A stretch of 64,000 bases of DNA from Pelomonas sp937871895. GTDB taxonomy: Bacteria > Pseudomonadota > Gammaproteobacteria > Burkholderiales > Burkholderiaceae_C. The translations under genes and the position numbers were made by a program. Where the stretch lies: assembly GCF_046348265.1 (NCBI RefSeq), contig NZ_JAXMEO010000007.1; one strand, written 5' to 3'. Below, piece after piece: positions 1 through 9,097 of the stretch (positions are counted from its first letter, which is position 1; the number at the start of each line of letters is the position of its first letter). The notes beneath the pieces are model-generated. The model ran no database searches, had not been told where the DNA came from, and worked only from the letters and a program-made list of their open reading frames with translations.

Positions 1-1
1 C

Positions 2-1804
2 GGGCTCTTGATCACCCTGGCCGACTGGCGGCGCGAGGTGAAGTTCCGCAACCTGCAGTCCCTGCGCGATGAGCTCCTGACCCAGCAGCGCGACGCCGCC
101 AGCACTGCCGCCCTGCAGGTCATCAACGCCAAGCTGCGCCTGCCCGAGCTGTGCGAGCAGGTGATGCAGAACCGCTCGGGCTTTGATTTGCTGGAGCTGC
201 TGGCGCGGGTGGACGTGCTGAACACGCGTCACCCGCTGCAGCCAGCGCAGCTGGGGGCGCTGTTGGCCTTCACCGAGACCGAGGATGTGGTGACGCCAGC
301 GCCGCAAGCCGCCAGCGAGCCACCTGCGCCTGCCGAGCCGACCGCCAGCCGGGCCGAGGCTGCACCGCCGCCGCTGGAAGTCCCCGTCGTGAGCCTCGAC
401 GCAGCGCCGGCACCGACCGCCCTGGCGCCCTCGGCGGTGGCCCCGCCCCAGCCGCTACGAGAGCTGGCCCCTGTCGCAGCGGCAGCGTCCCCGCCGCCCG
501 CCGACATCGCCGAGGTCTTTGCCGGCCCGCCTCGCTGGGCGCCCCCCGTGGCCACGCTGGAGCACGAGCGCGGCTTGCTGGAGGCCTTGCTTTCGGGCGA
601 GCCCGAGGTGATCCGCGTTCAGCTCTCGCGCGAGGGCCGGGCTTTGGATGGGCGCGTGCTGCCAGATGCGCTGGTGGATGACTGGCTGGCCGTGATGCAC
701 GATGAGCGGCTGGACCGCTGCCTACCTGGCGTCGAGCCCTATCTGTCGCAACGCGCGGTCTACCGCATCCTGCAGACACGGGGCGTGCGGGCCTGGCATC
801 AGCTGCGGCGCCCCAATTGGTCACAGGCCATGCAGCCCGGCGGCCAGGGGCCTCGCTTGCAGGCGCCGCCGATCACGACGCAGCAGGTCGAGTGGCTGGA
901 GTCTTCGGGCGTCGAAGGCGCCGAGAACTGGGCCGTGCCGATGGGCTGGCGCACCGAGCGCCGCTTCCTGTGGCGCGGTGCCATGCGCGCCGAAGGCTTT
1001 GCTTTCGAGATGCAGCTCGGGGCCGACGATCGCTTCGGCGTGTGCCTCGACCTCATTGCCGGCGCGACGGACGACCGCGTGGAGACCCGCCAACGCCTGC
1101 GCTGGGTGCCGCCGGGCGAGTTCGTGATGGGCTCGCCGCCGAACGAGGAGGGCCGCGACCCGGCCGAGGGCCAACTGCGCACCGTCGAGCTGACACGCGG
1201 CTACTGGATCGCCGACACGGCCTGCACCCAAGGTCTGTGGCGCGCGGTGATGCAGGACGAGGACGCCCGCGATTGGTTGCCCAAGCTCGACCGGCTGCCG
1301 GTGGTCAACGTGACGCCCGAACAGGCGGAGCGCTTCACCGCACGGCTGCAGGCCGAGATGGGGGGCAGCGTGGTGCAACTGCCGAGTGAGGCCGAGTGGG
1401 AATGCGCCTGCCGTGCCGGTACGCGCGGGCCGTTCGGTGTGGCCGTGGTCTCACCCGAGACCATCAACGTCAACAGCGCGGCGCGCGTGGAGGTGGGCTC
1501 GCGGCCGCCGAACGCCTGGGGGCTGTATGAGATGCACGGCAATGTGGGTGAGATCTGCCGAGATCTGCTGACGGCGCAGGATCGCGCGCCGAACAACCGG
1601 GTGGATCCGGAGGGGCAAGTGGCCCAATCGCCCCGGCAATTGCAAAGCTTCCAGTCCCGCGCCGTGCGAGGAGGCTCCAAGTCCGGCGATCTCGCGAATG
1701 CTCGCAGTGCTGCCGTGGACGTCTTGGCCTACACCGAAGCCCGCCCCGACGTCGGCTTCCGCTTCATCCTCCGCGCCGCCTTCGTCACGCCTCCGTCGGC
1801 GTAG
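2..1804 (+). CDS. SUMF1/formylglycine-generating-enzyme-like domain protein (5' partial)
   Basis: The reading frame is already open at the left edge, so the true start probably lies outside the window (a TTG at 8 is the first possible start inside). About 600 residues are visible. Residues 1-95 are a helical segment of no recognised family, 95-185 a Pro/Ala-rich linker, and about 365-595 a SUMF1/FGE-sulfatase fold (WVPPGEFVMGS, LPSEAEWECACRAGT, GLYEMHGNVGEICRD, AVRGGSKSG, VGFRFIL). In true formylglycine-generating enzymes the RGGSW stretch is followed by catalytic cysteines; here it reads RGGSKSGDLANARS with no cysteine. A cysteine-oxidising activity is therefore unlikely, and a binding or EgtB/PvdO-like role is possible. 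The 3' end overlaps the convergent hemerythrin gene by 20 bp. Confidence 0.75.
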   Translation, partial: GLLITLADWRREVKFRNLQSLRDELLTQQRDAASTAALQVINAKLRLPELCEQVMQNRSGFDLLELLARVDVLNTRHPLQPAQLGALLAFTETEDVVTPAPQAASEPPAPAEPTASRAEAAPPPLEVPVVSLDAAPAPTALAPSAVAPPQPLRELAPVAAAASPPPADIAEVFAGPPRWAPPVATLEHERGLLEALLSGEPEVIRVQLSREGRALDGRVLPDALVDDWLAVMHDERLDRCLPGVEPYLSQRAVYRILQTRGVRAWHQLRRPNWSQAMQPGGQGPRLQAPPITTQQVEWLESSGVEGAENWAVPMGWRTERRFLWRGAMRAEGFAFEMQLGADDRFGVCLDLIAGATDDRVETRQRLRWVPPGEFVMGSPPNEEGRDPAEGQLRTVELTRGYWIADTACTQGLWRAVMQDEDARDWLPKLDRLPVVNVTPEQAERFTARLQAEMGGSVVQLPSEAEWECACRAGTRGPFGVAVVSPETINVNSAARVEVGSRPPNAWGLYEMHGNVGEICRDLLTAQDRAPNNRVDPEGQVAQSPRQLQSFQSRAVRGGSKSGDLANARSAAVDVLAYTEARPDVGFRFILRAAFVTPPSA

Positions 1805-2372
1805 CGGGCGCCCAGCCCAGCGGGGCGGGCAGGTGGCTGAGGATGCGGTGGCGCAGACCGGCGTACTGGCTGTCGGCCTCCACGGGGCCGGCCAAAGGGT
1901 CTTGGTTGAGGCTGAAGGCCTGGTCCAGGTCGCCCCAGTCGGCCTCGGTCAGCAGCTTGAGGGCGGCGGGTAGCACGTCCTCTTCCTCGCGGCGCATGTG
2001 GCTCAGGTAGCGCGTGGCGAAACTGTTGAGCTGGTGCTGGAACTTCTCGCGACGTGACTCGCCCATTTGCTCCCAGGCCAGCAGGCTGTGCTGCAACTCG
2101 CGGATGGTGCGCTCGCCCTGGGCGTGGTCGCGGTCCAGCTCGTCCAGCACGGCGCGCAGCTCGGGCGCCCGGGCGCGCAGCTTGGGGAAGAGCAGCTCGC
2201 TCTCCTTGGGGTGGTGCAGCCGCTCGGGGAACTCGTCCACGTAGAACAGCATGGCGCGCAGGCTGGCAAAGTCGGGCTCGCGGCGGCCGGCCAGTACCTG
2301 AGGCAGGGTGCGCAGCATCGCGGCCAGCACGCCGTGCTCGGCGCGGATGATGCGGAGGGTCAGAGGCAGCAT
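1785..2372 (-). CDS. hemerythrin HHE domain protein
   Basis: A 195-residue predicted cytoplasmic protein with the spaced His/Glu motifs of the HHE cation-binding fold: RAEHG near residue 13, HHPKE near 52, DHAQGERTI near 85 and SHMRREEEDVLP near 120. These are the usual ligands of a non-haem di-iron site that binds O2 or NO. The frame stays open further upstream, but the ATG at 2372 puts the first iron-ligand helix immediately at the N-terminus, as is normal for the family; the upstream extension is Arg/Pro-rich and looks non-coding. The gene is divergent from tkt and convergent with the SUMF1-domain gene. A role in oxygen/NO sensing or iron storage is family-level inference. Confidence 0.8.
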   Translation of the reverse strand: MLPLTLRIIRAEHGVLAAMLRTLPQVLAGRREPDFASLRAMLFYVDEFPERLHHPKESELLFPKLRARAPELRAVLDELDRDHAQGERTIRELQHSLLAWEQMGESRREKFQHQLNSFATRYLSHMRREEEDVLPAALKLLTEADWGDLDQAFSLNQDPLAGPVEADSQYAGLRHRILSHLPAPLGWAPATPTEA

Positions 2373-2614
2373 GGGGCGAGAGCATGCCCGCCACGGGTGC
2401 CCGAGGCCTTGCTTTGGATCAAGCCGGTCGGCCGCCGTATGCGGCGTTAGGGGCAGGCGAATCGGGCGCTGATCCCGCATCCAGGGGAGCCATCCAGCAA
2501 GCCAAAGTTCACGGGATGAGGAGCGGACGGTAGCGCTAACAACGCCTTCCCACCTAGAATTCTCGGGTTGTCCCGCCCCTGTCTTCACCCCGTTTTCTGA
2601 GGAAAGCCCTGGTC

Positions 2615-4630
2615 ATGTCCGCCACTGCCACCGCCACCCCTTCCCTCATGGCCACCGCCATCCGCGCCCTGGCCATGGACGCCGTCCAGGCCGCCAATTC
2701 CGGCCACCCGGGCGCCCCGATGGGCATGGCCGACATCGCCGTGGCGCTGTGGGGCCGCCACCTCAGGCACAACCCGACCAACCCGCATTGGGCTGACCGT
2801 GACCGCTTCGTGCTGTCCAACGGCCACGGCTCGATGCTGATCTATTCGCTGCTGCATCTCACGGGCTATGCGCTGCCCATCGAGGAGCTCAAGGCCTTCC
2901 GCCAGATGCACAGCAAGACCCCCGGCCACCCGGAAGTGGGCATGACCGCCGGCGTCGAGACGACGACCGGCCCGCTGGGCCAAGGCATCACCAACGCCGT
3001 GGGCCTGGCCCTGGCCGAGAAGCTGCTGGCGCGTGACTTCAACCGCGACGGCCACGCCATCGTCAACCACCACACCTTCGCCTTCCTGGGCGACGGCTGC
3101 CTGATGGAGGGCATCAGCCACGAGGCCTGCGCGCTGGCCGGCGTGTGGAAGCTGAACAAGCTGATCGCCATCTACGACGACAACGGCATCTCCATCGACG
3201 GCAAGGTCGAGCCCTGGTTCGGTGACAACACCGCCCAGCGTTTTGCCGCCTACGGCTGGAACGTGATCGGCCCGGTGGACGGCCACAACGTGGACGCCGT
3301 GGACGACGCGATCGCCAAGGCCAAGAAGAGCGCCGACAAGCCCACGTTGATCATCGCCAAGACCACCATCGGCAAGGGCTCGCCCAACCGCGCCGGCACC
3401 GCCAAGGCCCACGGCGAGGCCCTCGGCCCCGACGAAATCAAGCTGACCCGCGAGGCCCTGGGCTGGGCGCACGAGCCCTTCGTGATCCCCGCCGAGGTCT
3501 ACGCGGCATGGGACGCCAAGGCCTCCGGCGCCAAGCTGGAAGCCGCCTGGGACGAACGCTTTGCCGCCTACGCCGCCGCGCACCCCGAGCTGGCCGCCGA
3601 GTTCAAGCGCCGCATGGCCGGCCAGGTGCCCGCCAACTTTGCGCAGGCCGCTGTGGACGCCGTCATCAAGGCCAACACCGAAGCCCAGACCGTGGCCAGC
3701 CGCAAGGCCAGCCAGCTGGCGCTGGAGAGCTTCACCGCCGCCGTCCCCGAGCTGCTCGGCGGCAGTGCCGACCTGACCGGCTCCAACCTCACCAACACCA
3801 GCCACACGCCCAACCTGCGTTTCGATGCCGCAGGCACCCCCAACAACGGCCGCCACGTGAACTACGGCGTGCGCGAGTTCGGCATGGCCGCGATCATGAA
3901 CGGCGTGGCCCTGCACGGTGGCTTCATCCCCTACGGCGGCACCTTCCTGACCTTCTCGGACTACAGCCGCAACGCCATCCGCATGGCCGCGCTGATGAAG
4001 ATCCGCGTGATCCACGTGATGACGCACGACTCCATCGGCGTAGGTGAAGACGGCCCGACCCACCAGCCGGTCGAGCACGTGTCCAGCCTGCGCCTGATCC
4101 CCGGCCTCGATGTCTGGCGCCCGGGCGACACGGCCGAGACGGTCGTCGCCTGGACCATGGCCATTGGCAATGCCACGCGCCCCAGCCTGCTGGCCCTCTC
4201 GCGCCAGAACATCAGCTACGCGGCCAAGACCAATGTGGACGAGATTGCCAAGGGCGCCTACGTGCTGTCTGAACCCGCCAAGGGCAAGGCCAAGGCCGTG
4301 ATCATTGCCACCGGCTCCGAAGTGCAACTGGCCCTCAAGGCCCAGGAGCAACTCGCCGCCGAAGGCATCAAGGTCCGCGTCGTCTCCATGCCCTCGACCT
4401 CGGTCTTCGACCGCCAGGACAAGGCCTACAAGAAGGCCGTGCTGCCCAAGGGCCTGCCCCGCATCGCCGTCGAAATGGGCGTCAGCGACTACTGGTGGAA
4501 GTACGGCTGCGCGGCCGTCGTCGGCATCGACAGCTTCGGCGAGTCGGGCCCGGCGGGTGAGCTGTTCAAGCACTTTGGCTTCACGACTGAGAACGTGGCG
4601 GCGACCGTGAAGGCGGTGTTGAAGGGCTGA
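2615..4630 (+). CDS. tkt: transketolase
   Basis: A 671-residue thiamine-diphosphate enzyme that moves two-carbon ketol units between sugar phosphates in the pentose phosphate and Calvin-type pathways. Visible motifs are the N-terminal SGHPGAPMGMADIA, the ThDP/Mg motif GDGCLMEGISHE, YDDNGISIDGK, the central pyrimidine domain (GVREFGMAAIMNG, DSIGVGEDGPTHQPVEH) and a C-terminal regulatory domain ending near residue 670. Length is typical (E. coli TktA has 663 residues). An SD-like GAGGAA lies about 15 bp before the ATG. The gene appears monocistronic; a long palindrome follows it rather than another gene. Confidence 0.97.
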   Translation: MSATATATPSLMATAIRALAMDAVQAANSGHPGAPMGMADIAVALWGRHLRHNPTNPHWADRDRFVLSNGHGSMLIYSLLHLTGYALPIEELKAFRQMHSKTPGHPEVGMTAGVETTTGPLGQGITNAVGLALAEKLLARDFNRDGHAIVNHHTFAFLGDGCLMEGISHEACALAGVWKLNKLIAIYDDNGISIDGKVEPWFGDNTAQRFAAYGWNVIGPVDGHNVDAVDDAIAKAKKSADKPTLIIAKTTIGKGSPNRAGTAKAHGEALGPDEIKLTREALGWAHEPFVIPAEVYAAWDAKASGAKLEAAWDERFAAYAAAHPELAAEFKRRMAGQVPANFAQAAVDAVIKANTEAQTVASRKASQLALESFTAAVPELLGGSADLTGSNLTNTSHTPNLRFDAAGTPNNGRHVNYGVREFGMAAIMNGVALHGGFIPYGGTFLTFSDYSRNAIRMAALMKIRVIHVMTHDSIGVGEDGPTHQPVEHVSSLRLIPGLDVWRPGDTAETVVAWTMAIGNATRPSLLALSRQNISYAAKTNVDEIAKGAYVLSEPAKGKAKAVIIATGSEVQLALKAQEQLAAEGIKVRVVSMPSTSVFDRQDKAYKKAVLPKGLPRIAVEMGVSDYWWKYGCAAVVGIDSFGESGPAGELFKHFGFTTENVAATVKAVLKG

Positions 4631-4689
4631 GGCTGTTGGTGGGTTGGCGCGACAACGGGTCGCCGGGGCTGCGCACGGCGCGCCGCTGA

Positions 4690-5110
4690 AACGGCCTTCG
4701 GCTCCTCTGCGGTGCTCGGGATTCCGGCCCGCCGCACAACTCGCTTCGTTCGCGTTGCTCACTGCGCTCAGACAAGGTGCGGCAAGTCAGAGCTTGAGGC
4801 GCGCGGGTACGCGCGCGGGCCGAAATCCCTGCGCTCCTCGACGTTTCAGAAGTTGCGCCGCACGCAGCCCCGACACCCCGTTGCAAGCGGGCTCGTGGCG
4901 CGGCCGATGAAACCCAGTCGTGCCGGCGAGGCGGTGGGTGGGGTCTGGGCGGCGCGACTTCGGGCGAAGCCGAGCAGCACAGGACTTGGGCCGGCGCGCG
5001 TACTCGCGCGCTTCAAGCTCTGACTCGCCGCAACTGTCTGACCGAAGTGAGCAACGCGAACGCAGGGAGTTTTGCGGCGCGGCCCGAGTCCGCGCAGCGC
5101 AGGGCACCCG
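4690..5110. repeat. large imperfect inverted repeat between tkt and purB
   Basis: The 567-bp gap 4631-5197 has no credible gene but holds two arms, about 4690-4872 and 4940-5110, that are diverged reverse complements around a ~67-bp centre. The clearest matched parts are 4751-4763 with 5047-5059 (CGCGTTGCTCACT-like), and 4791-4816 with 4996-5021, where roughly 24 of 26 bases pair. Both arms read outward give similar Arg/Ser-rich peptides (SERSEQRERSE and DRSEQRERREFCG), which I take to be chance translation of repeat DNA. It could be a decayed mobile or palindromic repeat or a bidirectional transcription barrier. Confidence 0.7.
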
Positions 5111-5197
5111 GAGCAACGCGAAGGGCAAGCCCGCCGAGCGACGCTCAGGCCCCACCCGCCGCCTTGCTCAACCCACCCGCACCACAAGCCAAAAAAC

Positions 5198-6574
5198 TCA
5201 AACCCGCTTCGCCAACTCCGCCGCCTTGCCCGTATAGCCCCCGGGCGTCAGCTTGAGCAGCCGCGCCTTCTCGGCCTTGGGCAGGTCCAGCCCTTCGATG
5301 AAGCCGCGCAGCGATTCCTGGGTGATGGCCTTGCCGCGGGTCAGCTCCTTGAGCTGCTCGTAGGGGTTGGGCAGGCCGTAGCGGCGCATCACGGTTTGGA
5401 TGGGTTCGGCCAGCACTTCCCACGCAGCGTCGAGGTCGGCGGCCAGGGCGGCTTCGTTCACTTCGAGCTTGCCCAGGCCCTTGGCCAGCGAGTCGTAGCC
5501 GAGCAGGCTGTACCCGAGCGCCACGCCCATGTTGCGCAGCACGGTGGAGTCGGTCAGGTCACGCTGCCAGCGGCTGATGGGCAGCTTTTGGGCCAGGTGG
5601 GTGAGCACCGCACTGGCCAGCCCAAAGTTGCCCTCGGCGTTCTCGAAGTCGATGGGGTTGACCTTGTGCGGCATCGTCGAGCTGCCGATCTCGCCCGCCT
5701 TGGTCTTTTGCTTGAAGTAGCCCAGGCTGATGTAGCCCCACACGTCGCGCGACCAGTCCACCAGGATGGTGTTGGCGCGGGTGAAGGCGTCGAACAGCTC
5801 GGCCATGTAGTCGTGCGGCTCGATCTGGATCGTGTAGGGGTTGAAGGTCAGCTTCAGCTGCTTCTCGATCACGCGCTTGCTGAAGGCCTCCCAGTCGTGC
5901 TTGGGCCAGGCGGACAGGTGGGCGTTGAAGTTGCCCACGGCACCGTTCATCTTGGCCAGCAGCTTGACGCCGGCAATGCGCTCGCGCGCGCCCAGCAATC
6001 GGGCCACGACGTTGGCGATCTCCTTGCCCACGGTGGTCGGGCTGGCCGTCTGGCCGTGGGTGCGGCTGAGCATCGGCAGGTCGGCCATCTGGTGGGCCAT
6101 GCTGCGCAGCTTCTCGATGATGGCGTCGAGCGCGGGGAGCATCACCTCGTCACGCGCGGCTTTGAGCATCAGCGCGTGGCTGGTGTTGTTGATGTCTTCG
6201 CTCGTGCAGGCGAAGTGCACGAACTCGCTGGCGGCCTCCAGCTCAGGCACGCCGGCAAAGCTCTGCTTGATCCAGTACTCAACGGCCTTGACGTCGTGGT
6301 TGGTCGTCCGCTCGATGGCCTTGATGGCCTCGGCATCCGCCGGGCTGAACTTCTTCACCAGCTTGCGCAGCCGCGTGCGCGCGGCGGTGGACAGCGGCTT
6401 GAACTCCTTGAAACCTGCGTCCGACAGCGCGATGAACCATTCCACCTCGACCTGCACCCGGCGGTGCATCAGCCCGTACTCCGACAGCAGTGGCCGCAGG
6501 GCAGCGACCTTGGCGGCATAGCGGCCGTCCAGCGGCGAGAGAGCGGTGACGGGCGAGAAGTCAGTTGCAGACAT
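5198..6574 (-). CDS. purB: adenylosuccinate lyase
   Basis: A 458-residue enzyme of purine synthesis that splits SAICAR to AICAR and adenylosuccinate to AMP, releasing fumarate. It shows the fumarase/aspartase superfamily features SPLDGRYA near the N-terminus, TSEDINNTSHALML, SRTHGQTASPTTVGKE and the flexible signature loop GSSTMPHKVNPIDFENAEGN. Length equals the E. coli type (456 residues). The ATG at 6574 (protein MSATDFSPVTALSPLDGRY) is preferred over a start 11 codons upstream because it fits the family N-terminus. The M48 protease gene ends 35 bp upstream on the same strand, so read-through is possible. Confidence 0.96.
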   Translation of the reverse strand: MSATDFSPVTALSPLDGRYAAKVAALRPLLSEYGLMHRRVQVEVEWFIALSDAGFKEFKPLSTAARTRLRKLVKKFSPADAEAIKAIERTTNHDVKAVEYWIKQSFAGVPELEAASEFVHFACTSEDINNTSHALMLKAARDEVMLPALDAIIEKLRSMAHQMADLPMLSRTHGQTASPTTVGKEIANVVARLLGARERIAGVKLLAKMNGAVGNFNAHLSAWPKHDWEAFSKRVIEKQLKLTFNPYTIQIEPHDYMAELFDAFTRANTILVDWSRDVWGYISLGYFKQKTKAGEIGSSTMPHKVNPIDFENAEGNFGLASAVLTHLAQKLPISRWQRDLTDSTVLRNMGVALGYSLLGYDSLAKGLGKLEVNEAALAADLDAAWEVLAEPIQTVMRRYGLPNPYEQLKELTRGKAITQESLRGFIEGLDLPKAEKARLLKLTPGGYTGKAAELAKRV

Positions 6575-6609
6575 GGAGCTGGCCGGCAGATCGTGGAAAA
6601 CCCGCAATT

Positions 6610-7677
6610 CTAGTTTTGGGGGGCCGGGCTGCCTTCGGGCTTGGTGAAGAAGGCGATCCGTTCGCTGTCGGCGGGGTGGGAGCTGAACGAGATGGCGAGG
6701 GGGCTCTCGGCGCTGTGGCCGTATTTCTCACGCAGGCGTTCGAAGAACACGGCGATGCGCGCTGGGTTGACGCCGCCGGCGCGGGCCAGTTCACGGGCGT
6801 AGGCGTCGGCTTCGCGCTCGTGGTCACGCGAGTACGCATTGGTGGCGAGCACGATGGGCAGGCCGTTGAGCAGCGAGGAATAGTCGCCCAGCCACACCGA
6901 GGCCAGCGCCGTCACGGCCATGGCGCGCAGGCCGATGCGCAGACCGTGGCGGTGGTGCACATGCCCGATCTCGTGCGCCAGGATGGTCAGCAAGGCGTCG
7001 GGCTCATCCTTCATCAGCTCGATCAACTCGTCGGTGATGCAGATCGGGCCGCCGGGCAGGGCGAAGGCATTGGGCCCGAGGGTGGCCGAGGTCTGGCGGA
7101 ACTTGAGCTCCAGCGGTCGGGTCAGGCCTTGCGGGCCCATAACGCCGGCCGCCCGCGCGGTGGCCAGCATCTGGTCCAGGCGCTGCTGCCAGGCGGCCTG
7201 CTCGGCCGGGCTTAGCTGGCTGGGGCGCAGCAGCTCCTTGTCGATATAGGCCATGGCCTGGTCGCCAATCGGCTGCTCGGCGCTGAGGGGGATGCGTTCG
7301 ACGATCTGGTCGCTGGCCCAGGGCAAGCCCCAGCGCCAGGCGACGGCCAGCAGCAGCGAGACGAGCATGAGCGACGTGAGCGCACGCGGCCAGCTCAGCT
7401 GCCAGCGCTCGACCCAGCTGGGCAACTGGCCCGAGGCTTCAGCCCAGGCGTCGAAGGCGGCTGCGTCCGGGAAGCGGAGCACGCCAGCGTCTCGCAACAG
7501 CAATAGGCGCTGCCCGTGGCGCGTTCGCTCGGGCCACCGGACGTGCTGGAGTGGCAGTTGCCGGCCCGCAAAGTGAAGGTTGCCGCCGTGGAGCGTGACC
7601 TCGACGGGCTGGGCGGCGCCGTGCTGGCCGTCAAACCAATGAGCGCTGATGGGATTGAGGGTGGTGCTGGTGGTCAT
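6610..7677 (-). CDS. M48-family membrane metalloprotease
   Basis: A 355-residue zinc peptidase. Residues 1-95 form a soluble N-terminal part, a membrane helix lies at about 100-118, and the protease domain follows, with the zinc motif HEIGHVHH at 235-242 and the third ligand region SRDHEREADAYA at 283-294 (E287 the likely ligand). The family degrades or processes membrane and periplasmic proteins (HtpX, LoiP and BepA are relatives), but the substrate is unknown. The ATG at 7677 lies one base after the stop of the upstream DUF898 gene, so the two are almost certainly cotranscribed and translationally coupled. Confidence 0.88.
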   Translation of the reverse strand: MTTSTTLNPISAHWFDGQHGAAQPVEVTLHGGNLHFAGRQLPLQHVRWPERTRHGQRLLLLRDAGVLRFPDAAAFDAWAEASGQLPSWVERWQLSWPRALTSLMLVSLLLAVAWRWGLPWASDQIVERIPLSAEQPIGDQAMAYIDKELLRPSQLSPAEQAAWQQRLDQMLATARAAGVMGPQGLTRPLELKFRQTSATLGPNAFALPGGPICITDELIELMKDEPDALLTILAHEIGHVHHRHGLRIGLRAMAVTALASVWLGDYSSLLNGLPIVLATNAYSRDHEREADAYARELARAGGVNPARIAVFFERLREKYGHSAESPLAISFSSHPADSERIAFFTKPEGSPAPQN

Positions 7678-7678
7678 G

Positions 7679-8902
7679 TCAAAGCCCCAGGTCCATGCCG
7701 AAGAAATCACCCGCCACCTCGCCCGACGCGTCGGTGGGCCGCAGGCTGGGCGTGGCGGACCAGGTGTCGGGGTCCGAGGTGGTTTCGATCCAGACCGACT
7801 CCAGCCGCAGGCGGGCGGTGGCGATCACGGCGAAGGGCCGGTACAGGCCGGCGGTGAGGACGACGAGCACCCAGTTCTTGAGCGTGAGCACGGTCAAGCC
7901 GGTCAGGTTGCTGCGGAACTGCAGGGCCTCGCTGCGGGTGTTGCCCCAGACGAGGTTCTGGACGCGGGCGGCGTAGTAGGTCAGGACCACGCTGCCCCCA
8001 AGCAGGTAGATGAGGCCGACGAAGGCGATGCCGAAGTAGCTGCCGTTGCCTTGCCCATCGATCTTGCCGCTGTGGCCCAACGAGAGCACCGCACCAATGA
8101 CCACGGTGCCCATGATGGTCACGAACAGCATGACAACGGCCATGCCCACGGTCTTTGCGCCAATGGCGTAGACCGCGCGTGTCGCCACCTGCAAGTCGCC
8201 GCGCTCGCTGGCGATGCGGTAGCCCTGGTGCTGGTAGCGCTTGAGCAGGGAGGTGGACCAGGGGGCCAGCAGCCCGAGCAGACCGAGCGCGAGCAGGAAG
8301 CCCCACTGGCCGTTGATGCCGGGGTCCTTGCTGGGGCCGGACACGTAGGGCTCCAGGGCCGTGAGGACGGCGGCGGGCAGGTAGATGGGCAGGAAGCCGA
8401 GGTAGGCGCCGCGCATCGAACCCTCGAAGCCCAGCCGCAGGCCGCGCCAACTGGTATTGCCCATGCGGAACTGCATGGACGCGCGCCACAAGGCCGGCCA
8501 GACGACGCACAGCAGCACAAAGGCTGGCAGCGCGGCGGCGGGTGAGAAGCTGCCGGCAAAGGTGTAGATCAGCGTGAGCACAGCGAGCAGCACAAAGCCG
8601 CGGAACATCTTGTTCGCATCGCCATGAAACGCCAGCGCCTCGCCGTCGATCAGCGTGTTGGCGTACAGGTAGCGGATGCGCCGCATCTTGGCGAAGGGCA
8701 GGTAGAGCCCGGCGCTCAGCAGGATGAGCAGCAGGTTCACCGCCCAAATCCGGAAGTACTCGCTGCCGGAGCCGGTGAAGCGGATCTCAAGCCGCCTCGG
8801 CGGTGGACTGCTCCGGGCCAGCAGTGGCGCCTCAACGTCGTCGGGCGCGCCGGGCGTGCCAGTGGCGGGCGGTGTTGTCGCGGTGTTGTGCGTGTTGTCC
8901 AT
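7679..8902 (-). CDS. DUF898 (YjgN-like) polytopic membrane protein
   Basis: A 407-residue protein with a Pro/Thr-rich N-terminal tail of about 40 residues, then about eight hydrophobic segments. Repeated family motifs are visible: FTGSGSEYFRIW, LLLILLSAGLYLPFAKMRRIRYLYANT, and a second LTLKNWVLVVLTAGLYRPFAVIATARL near the C-terminus, giving an internal repeat. The function of DUF898/YjgN is not established. An ATG at 8902 preceded by GAGGGAG is preferred to a TTG four codons upstream. The stop is separated from the M48 protease start by one base, suggesting the two products act together, for example protease and membrane partner. Confidence 0.85.
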   Translation of the reverse strand: MDNTHNTATTPPATGTPGAPDDVEAPLLARSSPPPRRLEIRFTGSGSEYFRIWAVNLLLILLSAGLYLPFAKMRRIRYLYANTLIDGEALAFHGDANKMFRGFVLLAVLTLIYTFAGSFSPAAALPAFVLLCVVWPALWRASMQFRMGNTSWRGLRLGFEGSMRGAYLGFLPIYLPAAVLTALEPYVSGPSKDPGINGQWGFLLALGLLGLLAPWSTSLLKRYQHQGYRIASERGDLQVATRAVYAIGAKTVGMAVVMLFVTIMGTVVIGAVLSLGHSGKIDGQGNGSYFGIAFVGLIYLLGGSVVLTYYAARVQNLVWGNTRSEALQFRSNLTGLTVLTLKNWVLVVLTAGLYRPFAVIATARLRLESVWIETTSDPDTWSATPSLRPTDASGEVAGDFFGMDLGL

Positions 8903-9097
8903 GGGCTCCCTCAACCGGGCGCAACTGTGCCGCGCTTCCTTGGCCGGGGTCAGCGGGACTGCCCCAGGCTAGGCTGGTGAATCTTTCCAAGCGGAGACGC
9001 TTGCTCAGGATCCGGCTGCCCCGGTCGCCTCCAAACGGGACTGAGCGCTAGGACCCCGCTGGCTAGAATCATTTCGACCCTGCAGCCCGCCGTATCC

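Noticed and set aside
4644..5256. Several small open frames (70-120 codons) in the tkt-purB gap
   Set aside because: They coincide with the arms of the large inverted repeat, are Arg/Ser-rich, and appear on both strands from the same repeat, so they are best explained as repeat DNA, not genes.
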